Of a stretch of 64,000 bases of DNA, positions 28,631 through 37,360 are shown piece by piece. The notes under the pieces are model-generated. The model was not told the DNA's origin, searched no databases, and worked only from the letters and a program-made list of their open reading frames with translations. The position numbers and the translations under genes were made by a program. Source of the stretch: JABDIP01 sp965227455 (lineage in GTDB: Bacteria > Pseudomonadota > Alphaproteobacteria > DSM-16000 > Inquilinaceae); NCBI GenBank assembly GCA_965227455.1, contig OZ245752.1, positions 2,294,001 to 2,358,000 on the forward strand, given 5' to 3'. Within the stretch, counting starts at the first letter, position 1, and every line of letters starts with the position of its first letter.

Positions 28631-29101
28631 ATGGTCTCCGAAATCAGAGTCGGCGGAAACTTCGCCATCGGCTGGACAAGCCTTGCGGTTGGCGCGCTCG
28701 TGGGGATGGTGCTCGGACTTTGGTCCTTCGATGGCCCGTTCCCGGTACCAGGCTGGATCGGTGCTTATGACAGCACGCCCAGACGGCTATTGCGGCTGGG
28801 ACATATCGCCTTCTTCGGGCTGGGAATCCTCAATATTCTCCTGGCACATCACATGTCGCATTTCAGACTCGGCACAGGCTCAAGGCGGACTGCATCGATC
28901 TGCATGAATTTCGGGAATGTTTTTCTGCCGCTGACATTGATCGCGGCCAGCATCTATCTGCCGCTCAAATACCTAATGACGATCCCGGCGACGTCGGTGT
29001 CTGTCGCTCTTGCCCTCGCGGCGATCGGTGCCTGCGGCCGACCGCTGCAAACCGGCCTTTTGGGGTCGGCCGACCCGGAACGGGTTCTGGAGAGCGATTG
29101 A
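28631..29101 (+). CDS. Four-helix membrane protein of unknown function
   Basis: 156 aa with about four hydrophobic segments (FAIGWTSLAVGALVGMVLGL, IAFFGLGILNILLAHHM, FLPLTLIAASIYLPLKYL, VSVALALAAIGACG). A His cluster, LAHHMSHF, lies at the end of the second helix, and RRLLRLGHIAFFGLG precedes it; such histidines could bind haem or metal. Family not recognised. AAGGGAG sits eight bases before the ATG. Its stop overlaps the ACP start as TGATG, so it is translationally coupled to the ACP gene and is the first gene of the unit. Confidence 0.8.
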   Translation: MVSEIRVGGNFAIGWTSLAVGALVGMVLGLWSFDGPFPVPGWIGAYDSTPRRLLRLGHIAFFGLGILNILLAHHMSHFRLGTGSRRTASICMNFGNVFLPLTLIAASIYLPLKYLMTIPATSVSVALALAAIGACGRPLQTGLLGSADPERVLESD

Positions 29102-29382
29102 TGTCGGCGCTGTCAGATGGTCATTCAGGCAATGAGACCGACCTCCGAGCGCTGCTCAGCCAGGTAATCGGTCAGGACGTGACATGCATGGGCCTCGATG
29201 ACGACCTTGTCGAGGCCTTCGGCCTCGACAGCCTGGACGCGCTCCGTCTGCTGGCCGCTGCCGAGAAGCGGTATGCCTTCCGGTTCGCCGACGAGCAGCT
29301 CTCCGAGGTGCGGACCCTGCGCCAAATCCTCAACGCCGTTGAAGGCGAAGGCACTGCAGTCAATCCGGGCGACCTGGGGTGA
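29101..29382 (+). CDS. Acyl carrier protein (stand-alone, dedicated)
   Basis: 93-aa acidic four-helix carrier with the phosphopantetheine attachment Ser44 in FGLDSLDALRLLAAAEKRY. The stretch MGLDDDLVEAFGLDSLD is the usual ACP helix II entry, but with Ala-Phe-Gly where fatty-acid ACPs have a different context. It has a ~12-residue polar N-terminal leader and a Gly/Glu tail. It is not the primary AcpP: there are no fatty-acid genes around, and it overlaps both neighbours (TGATG before, GTGA after). This ties it to the membrane protein and radical SAM enzyme. It probably presents an acyl or aminoacyl thioester to one of them. Confidence 0.88.
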   Translation: MSALSDGHSGNETDLRALLSQVIGQDVTCMGLDDDLVEAFGLDSLDALRLLAAAEKRYAFRFADEQLSEVRTLRQILNAVEGEGTAVNPGDLG

Positions 29383-30683
29383 GGGTCGGCCTGATCGCCA
29401 TGAGCGGCGTTCGCGTGCGCACGCAGGAACTCGCTCAACTCGGAGTCACGCTTCCGCAATTCGTCGACCGAGGGCGCGTTGTCGCATCATTACCGAGCCT
29501 TGGGCTCTTGACCGTGGCGGGGCTGACTCCCGACGACATCGACATCGCTTACCGCGAACTTGATGGCCCCGTGGAAGACGGGCCGCTGGAACACTTCGAT
29601 CTGGTTGGAATATCTTCGTATACGGCCAGGATCGACGCCGCCTACAGGCTGGCCGATCGTTACCGTGCCGCCGGAATTCCAGTAGTCTTGGGCGGTCCTC
29701 ACGTCACGCTGTTGCCCGACGAGGCGGCCGAGCACGCGGACAGCATCGTCCAATACGGCGCGGAAGGCGCGTGGCCGCTCCTGCTCGAAGATTTCTGCTC
29801 CGGCCGCATGAAGCCGCGCTACGAAGGCCGCCGCGACCGGGTCTTCGCGCCGCCCAATTATGCCAAGCCGCGCTTCGACCTGCTGCCAGACCATCCTTAC
29901 AACCGGGTTACGGTCCAGACCTCGCGCGGCTGCCCGATCAATTGCGAGTTCTGCGCCGCCAGCCTCCGCATTACAGACGGATTCCAGCAGAAGCCCGTCG
30001 ACCTCGTGATCGACGAGATCCGAACGGCAATGAGCCTGGTGCCGAGACCGTTCTTCGAGTTCGCCGATGACAACACCTTCATCAACAAGAAATGGGGCAA
30101 GGCCTTCCTCAGAGCCCTCATTCCACTCGGAATACGCTGGTTCACCGAGACCGACATCTCCGTGGCGGATGACGACGAGTTACTGGATCTGCTGGGACAA
30201 AGCGGCTGCCGGCAGATCCTGATCGGGCTTGAGAGTCCGACCCCTGCCGGGCTCGATGGACTGGATCCGCATAACTGGAAGAAACGGCATTTCAGCCGCT
30301 ACATCGAGGCCATCGACAAGATCCAGTCGCGCGGCGTAAGCGTGAACGGTTGTTTCGTCCTCGGGCTCGACACGGATACGCTGGAGACGTTCGAACGCGT
30401 GAAGGAATTCGTCGAGCGGTCAAGGCTGCTCGAGGTCCAGGTCACCGTGCTCACGCCCTTTCCCGGCACGCCGCTCTATGACCGCCTCCGCCGAGAAGGC
30501 CGCTTGCTGCGCGAGCGATTCTGGGACCGGTGCACGCTGTTCGATGTGAATTTCCGCCCGAAGAACATGAGTGTCGCCGACCTCGAGGCCGGAATGCGCT
30601 GGCTGTTCAAGGAAATCTACAACGAGACCCAATTCAAACGGCGCAAGCGCCATTTCATGGAGATCGCGAAGCAGCGCCTGTAA
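29379..30683 (+). CDS. B12-binding-domain radical SAM protein
   Basis: 434 aa. An N-terminal Rossmann-like cobalamin-binding-type domain spans about residues 1–145 (VGISSYTARIDAAYRLADRY, GIPVVLGGPHVTLLPDEA). A radical SAM domain follows, with CPINCEFC (Cys185, Cys189, Cys192). Later segments FFEFADDNTFINKKWGKAF and ILIGLESPTPAGLDGLDP are typical of this class. The C-terminal ~80 residues are a DUF4070-like basic domain (FDVNFRPKNMSVADLEAGM). Members methylate or rearrange lipids, tetrapyrroles and natural products; substrate here is unknown. Start is GTG overlapping the ACP stop (GTGA). No DxHxxG motif is seen, so cobalamin would bind base-off without that His. Confidence 0.88.
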   Translation: MRVGLIAMSGVRVRTQELAQLGVTLPQFVDRGRVVASLPSLGLLTVAGLTPDDIDIAYRELDGPVEDGPLEHFDLVGISSYTARIDAAYRLADRYRAAGIPVVLGGPHVTLLPDEAAEHADSIVQYGAEGAWPLLLEDFCSGRMKPRYEGRRDRVFAPPNYAKPRFDLLPDHPYNRVTVQTSRGCPINCEFCAASLRITDGFQQKPVDLVIDEIRTAMSLVPRPFFEFADDNTFINKKWGKAFLRALIPLGIRWFTETDISVADDDELLDLLGQSGCRQILIGLESPTPAGLDGLDPHNWKKRHFSRYIEAIDKIQSRGVSVNGCFVLGLDTDTLETFERVKEFVERSRLLEVQVTVLTPFPGTPLYDRLRREGRLLRERFWDRCTLFDVNFRPKNMSVADLEAGMRWLFKEIYNETQFKRRKRHFMEIAKQRL

Positions 30684-30729
30684 CGCGCCCAATCATCTTG
30701 GCTGCAACACCCATCGAAAGACCCTGGTG

Positions 30730-31119
30730 ATGAAACGAGAGACGTGGATAGGTTCCCTGTTCGTGGTGGCGGCACTCTACGACGGCGTGCTGGGGCTGGC
30801 GTTTCTGGGATGGCATGCGGGAATCTTCGAGTTCTACGCCGTGGCCCCACCCAATCACCCGGCCTATGTACAGTTTCCGGCATTGCTGCTGGTCCTGTTC
30901 GCCATCATGTTCTTGCGCATCGCGTCCGATCCGCCGCGCTTCCGCGAGCTGATGCTCTACGGGGTCGGGCTCAAGGCCTCCTATTCAGGCCTGGCGTTCT
31001 GGTATCAGGCAACCCAGGGCATCCCGACGATGTGGCTGCCATGGGCTTGGGCCGACCTGATCTTTCTGATTCTCTTCGTCGTCGCGTGGAGAACCGCCGG
31101 GCGGCCACGCCCAGCTTGA
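30730..31119 (+). CDS. Small four-helix membrane protein
   Basis: 129 aa, about four transmembrane helices (WIGSLFVVAALYDGVLGLAF, FPALLLVLFAIMFLRI, YGVGLKASYSGLAFWYQ, WADLIFLILFVVAW). It has a conserved-looking YDGVLGLAF and PPNHPAYVQFPALLL loop. Family not identified. It starts 46 bases after the radical SAM stop on the same strand, so it may belong to the same transcript, although the ribosome site is weak. A GTG immediately before the ATG is an alternative start. It is convergent with the GNAT gene. Confidence 0.7.
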   Translation: MKRETWIGSLFVVAALYDGVLGLAFLGWHAGIFEFYAVAPPNHPAYVQFPALLLVLFAIMFLRIASDPPRFRELMLYGVGLKASYSGLAFWYQATQGIPTMWLPWAWADLIFLILFVVAWRTAGRPRPA

Positions 31120-31153
31120 GAGCAGTCGGCACCGGCGGCGCGACCGTCAGGCC

Positions 31154-31720
31154 TCACCGCTGCTCGCGAACTCCACGACCCGTGGCCGCTTGGCCGCGCG
31201 AGATGGCGAACACGCATTCCCGGCAGGTCTCGCCCTTCACGACGGATTGCTGCTCCGCGACCCTGTTCATGCCCACGCGCTCCAACAGCGCAATCGACGG
31301 CCCATTGCGGATATCCGTAACGCCAATAAGGCGGCCCACGTCGGTGTGCTCGAATACAATCCGGATGGCCTCCCCCGCTGCTTCCGCAGCAAGCCCCTGT
31401 CCCTGAGCCGACCGCTTGAGCGAGATTCCGATTTCGGCCTCCACTTCGGCTTCGGAAACGAACAGCCCGATATCGCCGACCAGCGCCCCGGTCGACACCA
31501 ACGCAATGGCGATCTGGCACCAATGCCCCGGCTCGAGCAGTTCGCCGGCGGCGACATCGGCGAGAAAGGATCGGGCCTCGACATCGGTCATGACCTCCCA
31601 TCCCTGATACCGGGCGACCTGGGGATCGCATCGATAGGCCTGAAAATCGGCAAGATCGGAAACGCCGAACCGACGCAGCACGATGCGCCCGGAGATCGCG
31701 GGAAGAATGTCAGCCGTCAT
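31154..31720 (-). CDS. GNAT family N-acetyltransferase (RimJ/RimL-like)
   Basis: 188 aa. The acetyl-CoA-binding motif A is the segment SLKRSAQGQGLAAEAAGEAI, followed by GVTDIRNGPSIALLERVGM, which is typical of RimJ/RimL-type acetyltransferases acting on protein N-termini or small amines. The N-terminus ISGRIVLRRFGVSDLADFQAY is the usual opening strand and helix. Substrate unknown. It stands alone, facing the membrane protein unit and followed on its other side by an ftsH-type gene. Confidence 0.88.
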   Translation of the reverse strand: MTADILPAISGRIVLRRFGVSDLADFQAYRCDPQVARYQGWEVMTDVEARSFLADVAAGELLEPGHWCQIAIALVSTGALVGDIGLFVSEAEVEAEIGISLKRSAQGQGLAAEAAGEAIRIVFEHTDVGRLIGVTDIRNGPSIALLERVGMNRVAEQQSVVKGETCRECVFAISRGQAATGRGVREQR

Positions 31721-31851
31721 TGCATTGCCCCCGGGTCTCGACCCGATTCCGGATCGTCATGCGCGGCGCGGCGCAGACCGGCTATTCTACCCAGTATCCC
31801 GGAAGGTTGCCGACAATCCGCTGTGTTTCGCGGTCGATGCCCCAATGGCGG

Positions 31852-33726
31852 TCAAGCGGCGATCTCGTCTCCCGGCCGCTTCCGCTTGGCCGGGTTTCCA
31901 AGGCACTTCTCGATCGCCTCGCGACCGAGCGTTTCGTTGGCCTCCAGCGCCGCCACCAGCGCATCCATCTTGGATCGGTGCTTGGTGATAATGTCTTTCG
32001 CTGTCGCCGTCGCCTCCAGCAACAATTGGCCGACCGCCTGGTCCACCTCATGCGCGGTGGTTTCGCTGAACCGCCGCGGCTGGGCGATCTCCCGACCGAG
32101 AAACGGATGCTCCTCGCTCTGCCTCAGATCGATCGGCCCGATTTCCTCGGACATGCCCCATCGGGCGACCATGGCGCGGGCAAGCTGCGTGGCCTGGCGA
32201 ATGTCGTCGTCGGCGCCGGAACTGACGCTTCCGAGGACCTGTTGCTCGGCAGTGCGCCCGCCCAGCATCACGGCCAGACGGGCCTTGAGGAAGGACTCCG
32301 GCAGTGTGTGGCGCTCTTCCTCCGGAAGCAGATGGGTGCCGCCCAGCGCACGTCCACGCGGAATGATCGTCACCTTGTAGAGGGGGTCGGCCTCGGCGAG
32401 GTGATGGGCGACGATCGTATGGCCGGATTCATGGACCGCCAGGCGATGCCGCTCCTCCGGCTGGATGGCCAGGGTGCGCACGGACCCCATCATCACCTTG
32501 TCCCGCATCTCATCGAAATGGGTCATGGTCACCGCATGCAGGCCGGCCCGCGCCGCGGCCATCGCCGCCTCGTTGACGATATTCTTCAGATCGGCTCCGG
32601 AGAAACCCGGCGTTCCCGCGGCGACCAGCGCCAGGTCGACATCGGCGGCCAATGGGACGTCGCGCGTGTGCACCTTGAGGATCGCCTCGCGGCCCGCACG
32701 GTCCGGCAGGTCGAGGGTCACATGACGGTCAAAACGCCCGGGCCGCAGCAACGCCGGGTCGAGTACGTCGGGGCGGTTGGTCGCCGCGAGGACGATGACC
32801 GCCTCGTGTCCGGAAAAGCCGTCCATCTCCGCAAGAATCTGGTTCAACGTCTGCTCGCGTTCGTCATGCCCGCCGCCAAGGCCGGCACCCCGCACCCTTC
32901 CGACGCTGTCCAACTCGTCGATAAAGATGATCGCCGGCGCCCGTTTCTTCGCCTCCTCGAACATCTTGCGCACGCGGGAGGCCCCGACGCCGACGAACAT
33001 CTCGATGAACTCCGACGCGGAGATGTGGAAGAACGGCACCCGCGCCTCACCCGCGAGCGCCCGCGCCAACAGCGTTTTGCCGGTGCCCGGCGGCCCGACC
33101 AGCAAGACGCCGCGCGGTGGTTCCGCCCCAAGACTGGTGTACCGCGCGGGGTCGCGCAGAAAGGCGACCAGTTCCTCGACCTCCCGCTTGGCATTTTCCT
33201 GTCCTGCGACATCGTCGAATGTCACCCGGCGCCCGGCCTTTTCCTCTTTCTTGGCCGAACCGGTGAGGAAATCGGAGGCATCGCGGCCACCCAACCGGCC
33301 TGTCAGATTGCGTTGGAACCGGGACCACATCCACCAATAGACGCCGATAATCAATAGCCAGGGCAGCATGCTCCCGATCCAGCTCGCCGGACCCGTCGGC
33401 TCCGCCGAAAGCACGTTTACCTCCACACCCCGCTCCTCCAGACTGGGGAGCAATGTCGGGTCGCCGAATACCGGCACTCGCGAGCGGACGATTGTCCGCA
33501 GTTCCCCAAGCGGGCCAAACTCGATGCCGCGACGCAGTCGGGCCATGACGGCGTCGCCCTGCATGGTCACCGAGTCCACGTTGCCGTCTGCGAGGTGCTG
33601 CTTGAATGCGCTGTAGGGCACATCGACCGCCCCGTCGGGTCCACGCTGCTGAGCACTGAACATCATCACCGAGAGCACCAAGGCCGCGAGGATCGCGTAG
33701 AGCAGCCATTTTCTCCGATCGTTCAT
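31852..33726 (-). CDS. FtsH-type membrane AAA+ zinc metalloprotease, variant HESGH
   Basis: 624 aa. Two N-terminal membrane segments (about 8–24 and 117–135) flank a periplasmic domain. The AAA+ module has Walker A GPPGTGKT (211–218), Walker B FIDELD and SRH residues RPGRFD. The protease domain has HESGH (432–436) where FtsH normally has HEAGH, and the downstream SSGADDDIRQAT supplies the third zinc ligand. Zinc ligands and catalytic Glu are kept, so activity is expected. The C-terminal tail is short and basic. It is not next to tilS or folP, so it is likely a second FtsH paralogue rather than the essential one. Confidence 0.9.
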   Translation of the reverse strand: MNDRRKWLLYAILAALVLSVMMFSAQQRGPDGAVDVPYSAFKQHLADGNVDSVTMQGDAVMARLRRGIEFGPLGELRTIVRSRVPVFGDPTLLPSLEERGVEVNVLSAEPTGPASWIGSMLPWLLIIGVYWWMWSRFQRNLTGRLGGRDASDFLTGSAKKEEKAGRRVTFDDVAGQENAKREVEELVAFLRDPARYTSLGAEPPRGVLLVGPPGTGKTLLARALAGEARVPFFHISASEFIEMFVGVGASRVRKMFEEAKKRAPAIIFIDELDSVGRVRGAGLGGGHDEREQTLNQILAEMDGFSGHEAVIVLAATNRPDVLDPALLRPGRFDRHVTLDLPDRAGREAILKVHTRDVPLAADVDLALVAAGTPGFSGADLKNIVNEAAMAAARAGLHAVTMTHFDEMRDKVMMGSVRTLAIQPEERHRLAVHESGHTIVAHHLAEADPLYKVTIIPRGRALGGTHLLPEEERHTLPESFLKARLAVMLGGRTAEQQVLGSVSSGADDDIRQATQLARAMVARWGMSEEIGPIDLRQSEEHPFLGREIAQPRRFSETTAHEVDQAVGQLLLEATATAKDIITKHRSKMDALVAALEANETLGREAIEKCLGNPAKRKRPGDEIAA

Positions 33727-33956
33727 TGCGTTTCCTCGGCACTGCAGGCCGGTTTCAGGTGCGTCGACCGGCCCCTGTCCCTGCCTGCGCCCTAGCGCAG
33801 ATGGTCGTGTGGATCGTCAGACTAGGCGACGCGAGGTCATTCAGCATTGACATAGATTAGGCCTCTTGTGCCGACTGATCGGTGCCCAGATCCCGGCGTG
33901 CCGCTGGACAAGGGTAGGGGCCCGCCGCCCAACCACCTGACTGTCGACAGCTCGGA
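33727..33956. other. Intergenic, no gene recognised
   Basis: About 230 bases between the ftsH-type and rarA genes, both on the minus strand. It must hold the ftsH-type promoter. I see no terminator with a T tract and no coding potential. Confidence 0.4.
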
Positions 33957-35261
33957 TCAGTCCGGACCGCCGGGATCCGAAGCTCGGGCACGGAGCTTCG
34001 CCCAATATTCGAGCCGCTTGCGGACCTCGCGTTCGAAACCGCGGTCGACCGGCTCGTAGAACTCGCGCCGCGCCATGCCGTCGGGGAAGTAGTTCTGGCC
34101 GGAGAAGCCTTCCGTCGTGTCGTGGTCGTATTCGTAGCCCTTGCCGTAGCCGAGTTCCTTCATCATCCGGGTCGGGGCATTCAGGATATGCATCGGCGGC
34201 ATCAGGCTGCCGGTCTCCCGCGCCGCCGCCATGGCGCCTTTGTAAGCGGTATAGCCGGCATTGGATTTCGGCGCCGTGCCGAGATAGATGACGGCCTGGG
34301 CGATGGCCAACTCGCCCTCCGGCGATCCCAAGCGCTCATAGGTGTCCCATGCCGCCAGGGCCTGCGTCAGCGCCTGGGGATCGGCCATGCCGACATCCTC
34401 AACCGCGAAGCGGACGATGCGGCGGGCGACATAGAGCGGGTCCTCGCCGCCGGCCAGCATGCGCGCCAGCCAATACAGCGCCGCGTCGGTGTCCGAGCCG
34501 CGCAGGCTCTTATGCAGCGCGCTGATCAGGTTGTAGTGGCCTTCCTGGGCCTTGTCGTAGAGCGGCGCCCGGCGCTGGACCGCCCCGGCCAGCGAGGCCG
34601 CGTCCAGCGGTTCTTCGGGCGAGAGGGCGAACAGCTCCTCGCACAGGTTGAACAGGAAACGGCCGTCGCCATCGGCCATGGCCTTCAACGCCGTTCTGGC
34701 GTCGTCGGTCAGGGGCAGCGGCCGGTCCTCGGCCGCCTCGGCGCGCTGCAACAACTGCTCAAGCGCGTCGTCGTCCAGGCGGCGCAGCACAAAGACCTGG
34801 CAGCGCGACAGCACCGGCGGGTTCAGCTCGAAGGACGGGTTCTCCGTCGTGGCACCGACCAGGGTGATGGTGCCGTCCTCGACCACTGGCAGGAAGGCGT
34901 CCTGCTGCGACCGGTTGAAGCGGTGGATCTCGTCCACGAACAGCAGCGTACCGGCGCCGGCCGCGCGACGTTCCCGGGCCGCCTCGAAGACCTTCCGCAG
35001 ATCGGCGACGCCGGTGAAGATGGCCGATAGCGGCTCGAAATGCAGATCGGTCTGGTCCGCCAGCAGCCGCGCCAGCGTGGTCTTGCCACAGCCAGGCGGC
35101 CCCCAGAGGATCATCGACGCCAGGCGGCGCGCGGCCACCATGCGGCCGATCGGGGCGTCGGGCCGGACCAGATGATCCTGCCCCACCAGCTGGTCCAGCG
35201 TTTCCGGGCGCAGCCGGTCCGCCAGCGGGCGCGGCGCCAGCGGATCGAACAGGCCGTCCAT
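33957..35261 (-). CDS. rarA: Replication-associated recombination protein A (MgsA/RarA) ATPase
   Basis: 434-aa AAA+ ATPase of the clamp-loader-like RarA/MgsA/WRNIP1 family, acting at stalled replication forks. The N-terminus PLADRLRPETLDQLVGQDHL is the family signature. Walker A is GPPGCGKTTLARLLAD, Walker B LLFVDEIHRFNRSQQDAFLP and sensor 1 GATTENPSF. The C-terminal tetramerisation part has HYNLISALHKSLRGSD and KELGYGKGYEYDHD. Start taken at MDGLFDPLAPRPLADR; the longer frame is not conserved. It follows degP by 25 bases, so the two form an operon. Confidence 0.95.
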   Translation of the reverse strand: MDGLFDPLAPRPLADRLRPETLDQLVGQDHLVRPDAPIGRMVAARRLASMILWGPPGCGKTTLARLLADQTDLHFEPLSAIFTGVADLRKVFEAARERRAAGAGTLLFVDEIHRFNRSQQDAFLPVVEDGTITLVGATTENPSFELNPPVLSRCQVFVLRRLDDDALEQLLQRAEAAEDRPLPLTDDARTALKAMADGDGRFLFNLCEELFALSPEEPLDAASLAGAVQRRAPLYDKAQEGHYNLISALHKSLRGSDTDAALYWLARMLAGGEDPLYVARRIVRFAVEDVGMADPQALTQALAAWDTYERLGSPEGELAIAQAVIYLGTAPKSNAGYTAYKGAMAAARETGSLMPPMHILNAPTRMMKELGYGKGYEYDHDTTEGFSGQNYFPDGMARREFYEPVDRGFEREVRKRLEYWAKLRARASDPGGPD

Positions 35262-35286
35262 TCCGCTGTCGCCGGCGGCCTTCCGC

Positions 35287-36696
35287 CTAGCCACTGACCG
35301 TGGTCTCCAGCGTGCGGTCGCCACGGCGGACCGCGATCGTCCAGCGCGATGCGGAGCCCTCGAGCACCCGCAGCAGATCGTCGACGTCGGCAATATCGGC
35401 GCCATTGATGCGGGTGATCACATCGCCCGCCTGCAGCCGCAGCCGGCGCGCGGCACTGCCCCTCTGCACGTCCAGGACGACGACGCCGCGGCGCAGGCTG
35501 CCATCATAGCCGGTCTCCTCGATCAGAGCCGGCGACAGGTTGGCGACGATGGCGCCCTGCAACGGCGTGCGGCTGGTCAGGCGGGTCAGCTGGCGCAACG
35601 GCACCTCCGGCGGCGCGATGACGTCGAAGGTCACATCGATCGTCTCGTCACCACGGCGGACGGTGAGTGTGGATTGGCTGCCGATCTCCAGAGTAGCGAT
35701 GCGGAAACGCAAGCCATCCGGGGTCGCCACGGCACGGTCGTTGACCGCCAGCACCACGTCACCGACCTGCAGGCCGGCGCGTTCGGCCGGGCTGTCGGGG
35801 TCGACCCGATTGATCACCACGCCGCCCGGCGCCGCCAGGCCCATGGATTGGGCGATGTCCTGGGTGACAAGCTGGCCGGCCGCGCCAAGCCAGGGGCGCA
35901 TGATGCGGCCGCCGCTGTCGACGCTTGCCATCACCGCCCGCACCATATTGGCCGGGATCGCGAAGCCGATGCCCAGCGAGCCGCCGCTGCGGCTATAGAT
36001 GGCGCTGTTCACGCCGACCAGCCGCCCGTCCATGGTCACCAGCGCGCCGCCGGAATTACCCGGGTTGATCGCCGCATCGGTCTGGATGAAGAAGCTGTAA
36101 TCGGTGATCCCGGTGGTGGTGCGGGCCAATGCCGAGACGATGCCGCTGGTCACCGTCTGCCCGACGCCGAACGGGTTGCCGATCGCCAGCACCAAATCGC
36201 CGACCTCCAGATCGTCGCTGTCCGCCAGCACCAGATGCGGCAGCTCCTCCTCGGCCGTGTCGATGCGAAGCATGGCCAGATCGGTGCCTTCGTCGGAAAG
36301 GATGATCTCGGCCTCGAACTCGCGACGGTCGGTCAGCACCACCGTGACCTCATCGGCTTCGGCGATGACATGGTGGTTGGTGACGATCAGCCCGTCCGGG
36401 GCCACGATCACGCCGGACCCGAGAGCGTTCTGGGTCTGCTCCCGGGGCCGGCCGAACGGCACGTCGTCGCCGAAGAAGCGGCGGAAGAACGGATCGTCGA
36501 ACAGCGGCGAGATGGCGCGCTGCTGCACCACCCGCCGGGTGAAGATGTTCACTACCGCCGGCGCCGTCTCGCGCACCAGCGGCGCGAAGCTCAGGGTGAT
36601 CTGCTCGCGGCTTTGCGGCACCGCGCGCTCCTGGGCGGCGGCGGGCCCGAGCAGAGCCAGCATCGCGGCCAGGATCGCTAGAAAGACGTTACGCAT
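35287..36696 (-). CDS. Periplasmic Do-family serine protease with two PDZ domains
   Basis: 469 aa. Sec signal peptide MRNVFLAILAAMLALLGPAAA, then a trypsin-like domain with catalytic His109 (VTNHHVIAEADE), Asp139 (DEGTDLAMLR) and Ser215 (INPGNSGGALV). PDZ1 is at about 265–355 (GGVVINRVDPDSPAERAGLQ) and PDZ2 at about 375–465 (RRLRLQAGDVITRINGADI). This is DegP/DegQ-type envelope quality control; which of the two cannot be decided. It lies upstream of rarA, and downstream of the rplQ terminator. Confidence 0.93.
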   Translation of the reverse strand: MRNVFLAILAAMLALLGPAAAQERAVPQSREQITLSFAPLVRETAPAVVNIFTRRVVQQRAISPLFDDPFFRRFFGDDVPFGRPREQTQNALGSGVIVAPDGLIVTNHHVIAEADEVTVVLTDRREFEAEIILSDEGTDLAMLRIDTAEEELPHLVLADSDDLEVGDLVLAIGNPFGVGQTVTSGIVSALARTTTGITDYSFFIQTDAAINPGNSGGALVTMDGRLVGVNSAIYSRSGGSLGIGFAIPANMVRAVMASVDSGGRIMRPWLGAAGQLVTQDIAQSMGLAAPGGVVINRVDPDSPAERAGLQVGDVVLAVNDRAVATPDGLRFRIATLEIGSQSTLTVRRGDETIDVTFDVIAPPEVPLRQLTRLTSRTPLQGAIVANLSPALIEETGYDGSLRRGVVVLDVQRGSAARRLRLQAGDVITRINGADIADVDDLLRVLEGSASRWTIAVRRGDRTLETTVSG

Positions 36697-36750
36697 ACCG
36701 CATCATACCAGCGTTGCCGCTCACCGGCAGGTCACGCCTGCGCCAGCCTG

Positions 36751-36781
36751 GAAAAAGGAAAGGGCGGCCATCGGGCCGCCC
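36751..36781 (-). terminator. Intrinsic terminator after rplQ
   Basis: On the minus strand GGGCGGCC–CGAT–GGCCGCCC forms a perfect 8-bp GC stem followed by TTTCCTTTTTCC. It lies 29 bases after the rplQ stop, marking the end of the ribosomal supercluster before degP. Confidence 0.9.
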
Positions 36782-36809
36782 GGATTCCAACGCCGCCGTT
36801 GTGGCGTGC

Positions 36810-37229
36810 CTATTCGTCGTCGTCGTCCGACGCATCCTGGGTCGGACCGCTGTCCTGGCCTTTGGCGTCCGGGTCGCGATCGACGAATTCGATGAACGCC
36901 ATCGGCGCCGCGTCGCCATAGCGGAAGCCGGCCTTCAGCACCCGCGTATAGCCGCCGGAACGGTCCTTGTAGCGGTCGGCCAAGGCGTCGAACAGCTTCG
37001 CCACCATGGCGTCGTCGCGCAGCATGGCGAAGGCCTGCCGGCGATTGTGCAGACCGCCCTTCTTGCCGAGGGTGATCAGCTTCTCGGCGATGGGACGCAG
37101 CTCCTTGGCCTTGGGCAGGGTGGTCTTGATCTGCTCGTGCTTGATCAGCGCCGCGGCCATGTTCGAGAACATCGCCTTACGGTGGGTGCTCGTCCGGTTG
37201 AGTTTACGTCCGCTCAGTCCATGACGCAT
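36810..37229 (-). CDS. rplQ: 50S ribosomal protein L17
   Basis: 139 aa; bL17 near the polypeptide exit. N-terminal MRHGLSGRKLNRTSTHRKAM is diagnostic, and the core ends around YGDAAPMAFIEFVDRD at residue ~118. A ~20-residue acidic tail follows (ending DASDDDDE), common in alphaproteobacteria. Last gene of the alpha operon, 131 bases after rpoA and followed by a strong terminator. Confidence 0.97.
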   Translation of the reverse strand: MRHGLSGRKLNRTSTHRKAMFSNMAAALIKHEQIKTTLPKAKELRPIAEKLITLGKKGGLHNRRQAFAMLRDDAMVAKLFDALADRYKDRSGGYTRVLKAGFRYGDAAPMAFIEFVDRDPDAKGQDSGPTQDASDDDDE

Positions 37230-37360
37230 GACTATGTCCTCCTCTAGCAGCGGCCTCGCGCACGAGGTCCATAACGGGTGCCCGCGCCCCGGCCTGCATC
37301 CGTCTCGGACACAGGCAGCGGGATCGCCGGCATCGGGCCACCGCGGCCCTTTGTTCGCCC

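Noticed and set aside
31683..31988. Small plus-strand frame between GNAT and ftsH-type genes
   Set aside because: It overlaps both neighbouring genes antisense, has no ribosome site and reads as a Pro/Arg-rich shadow.
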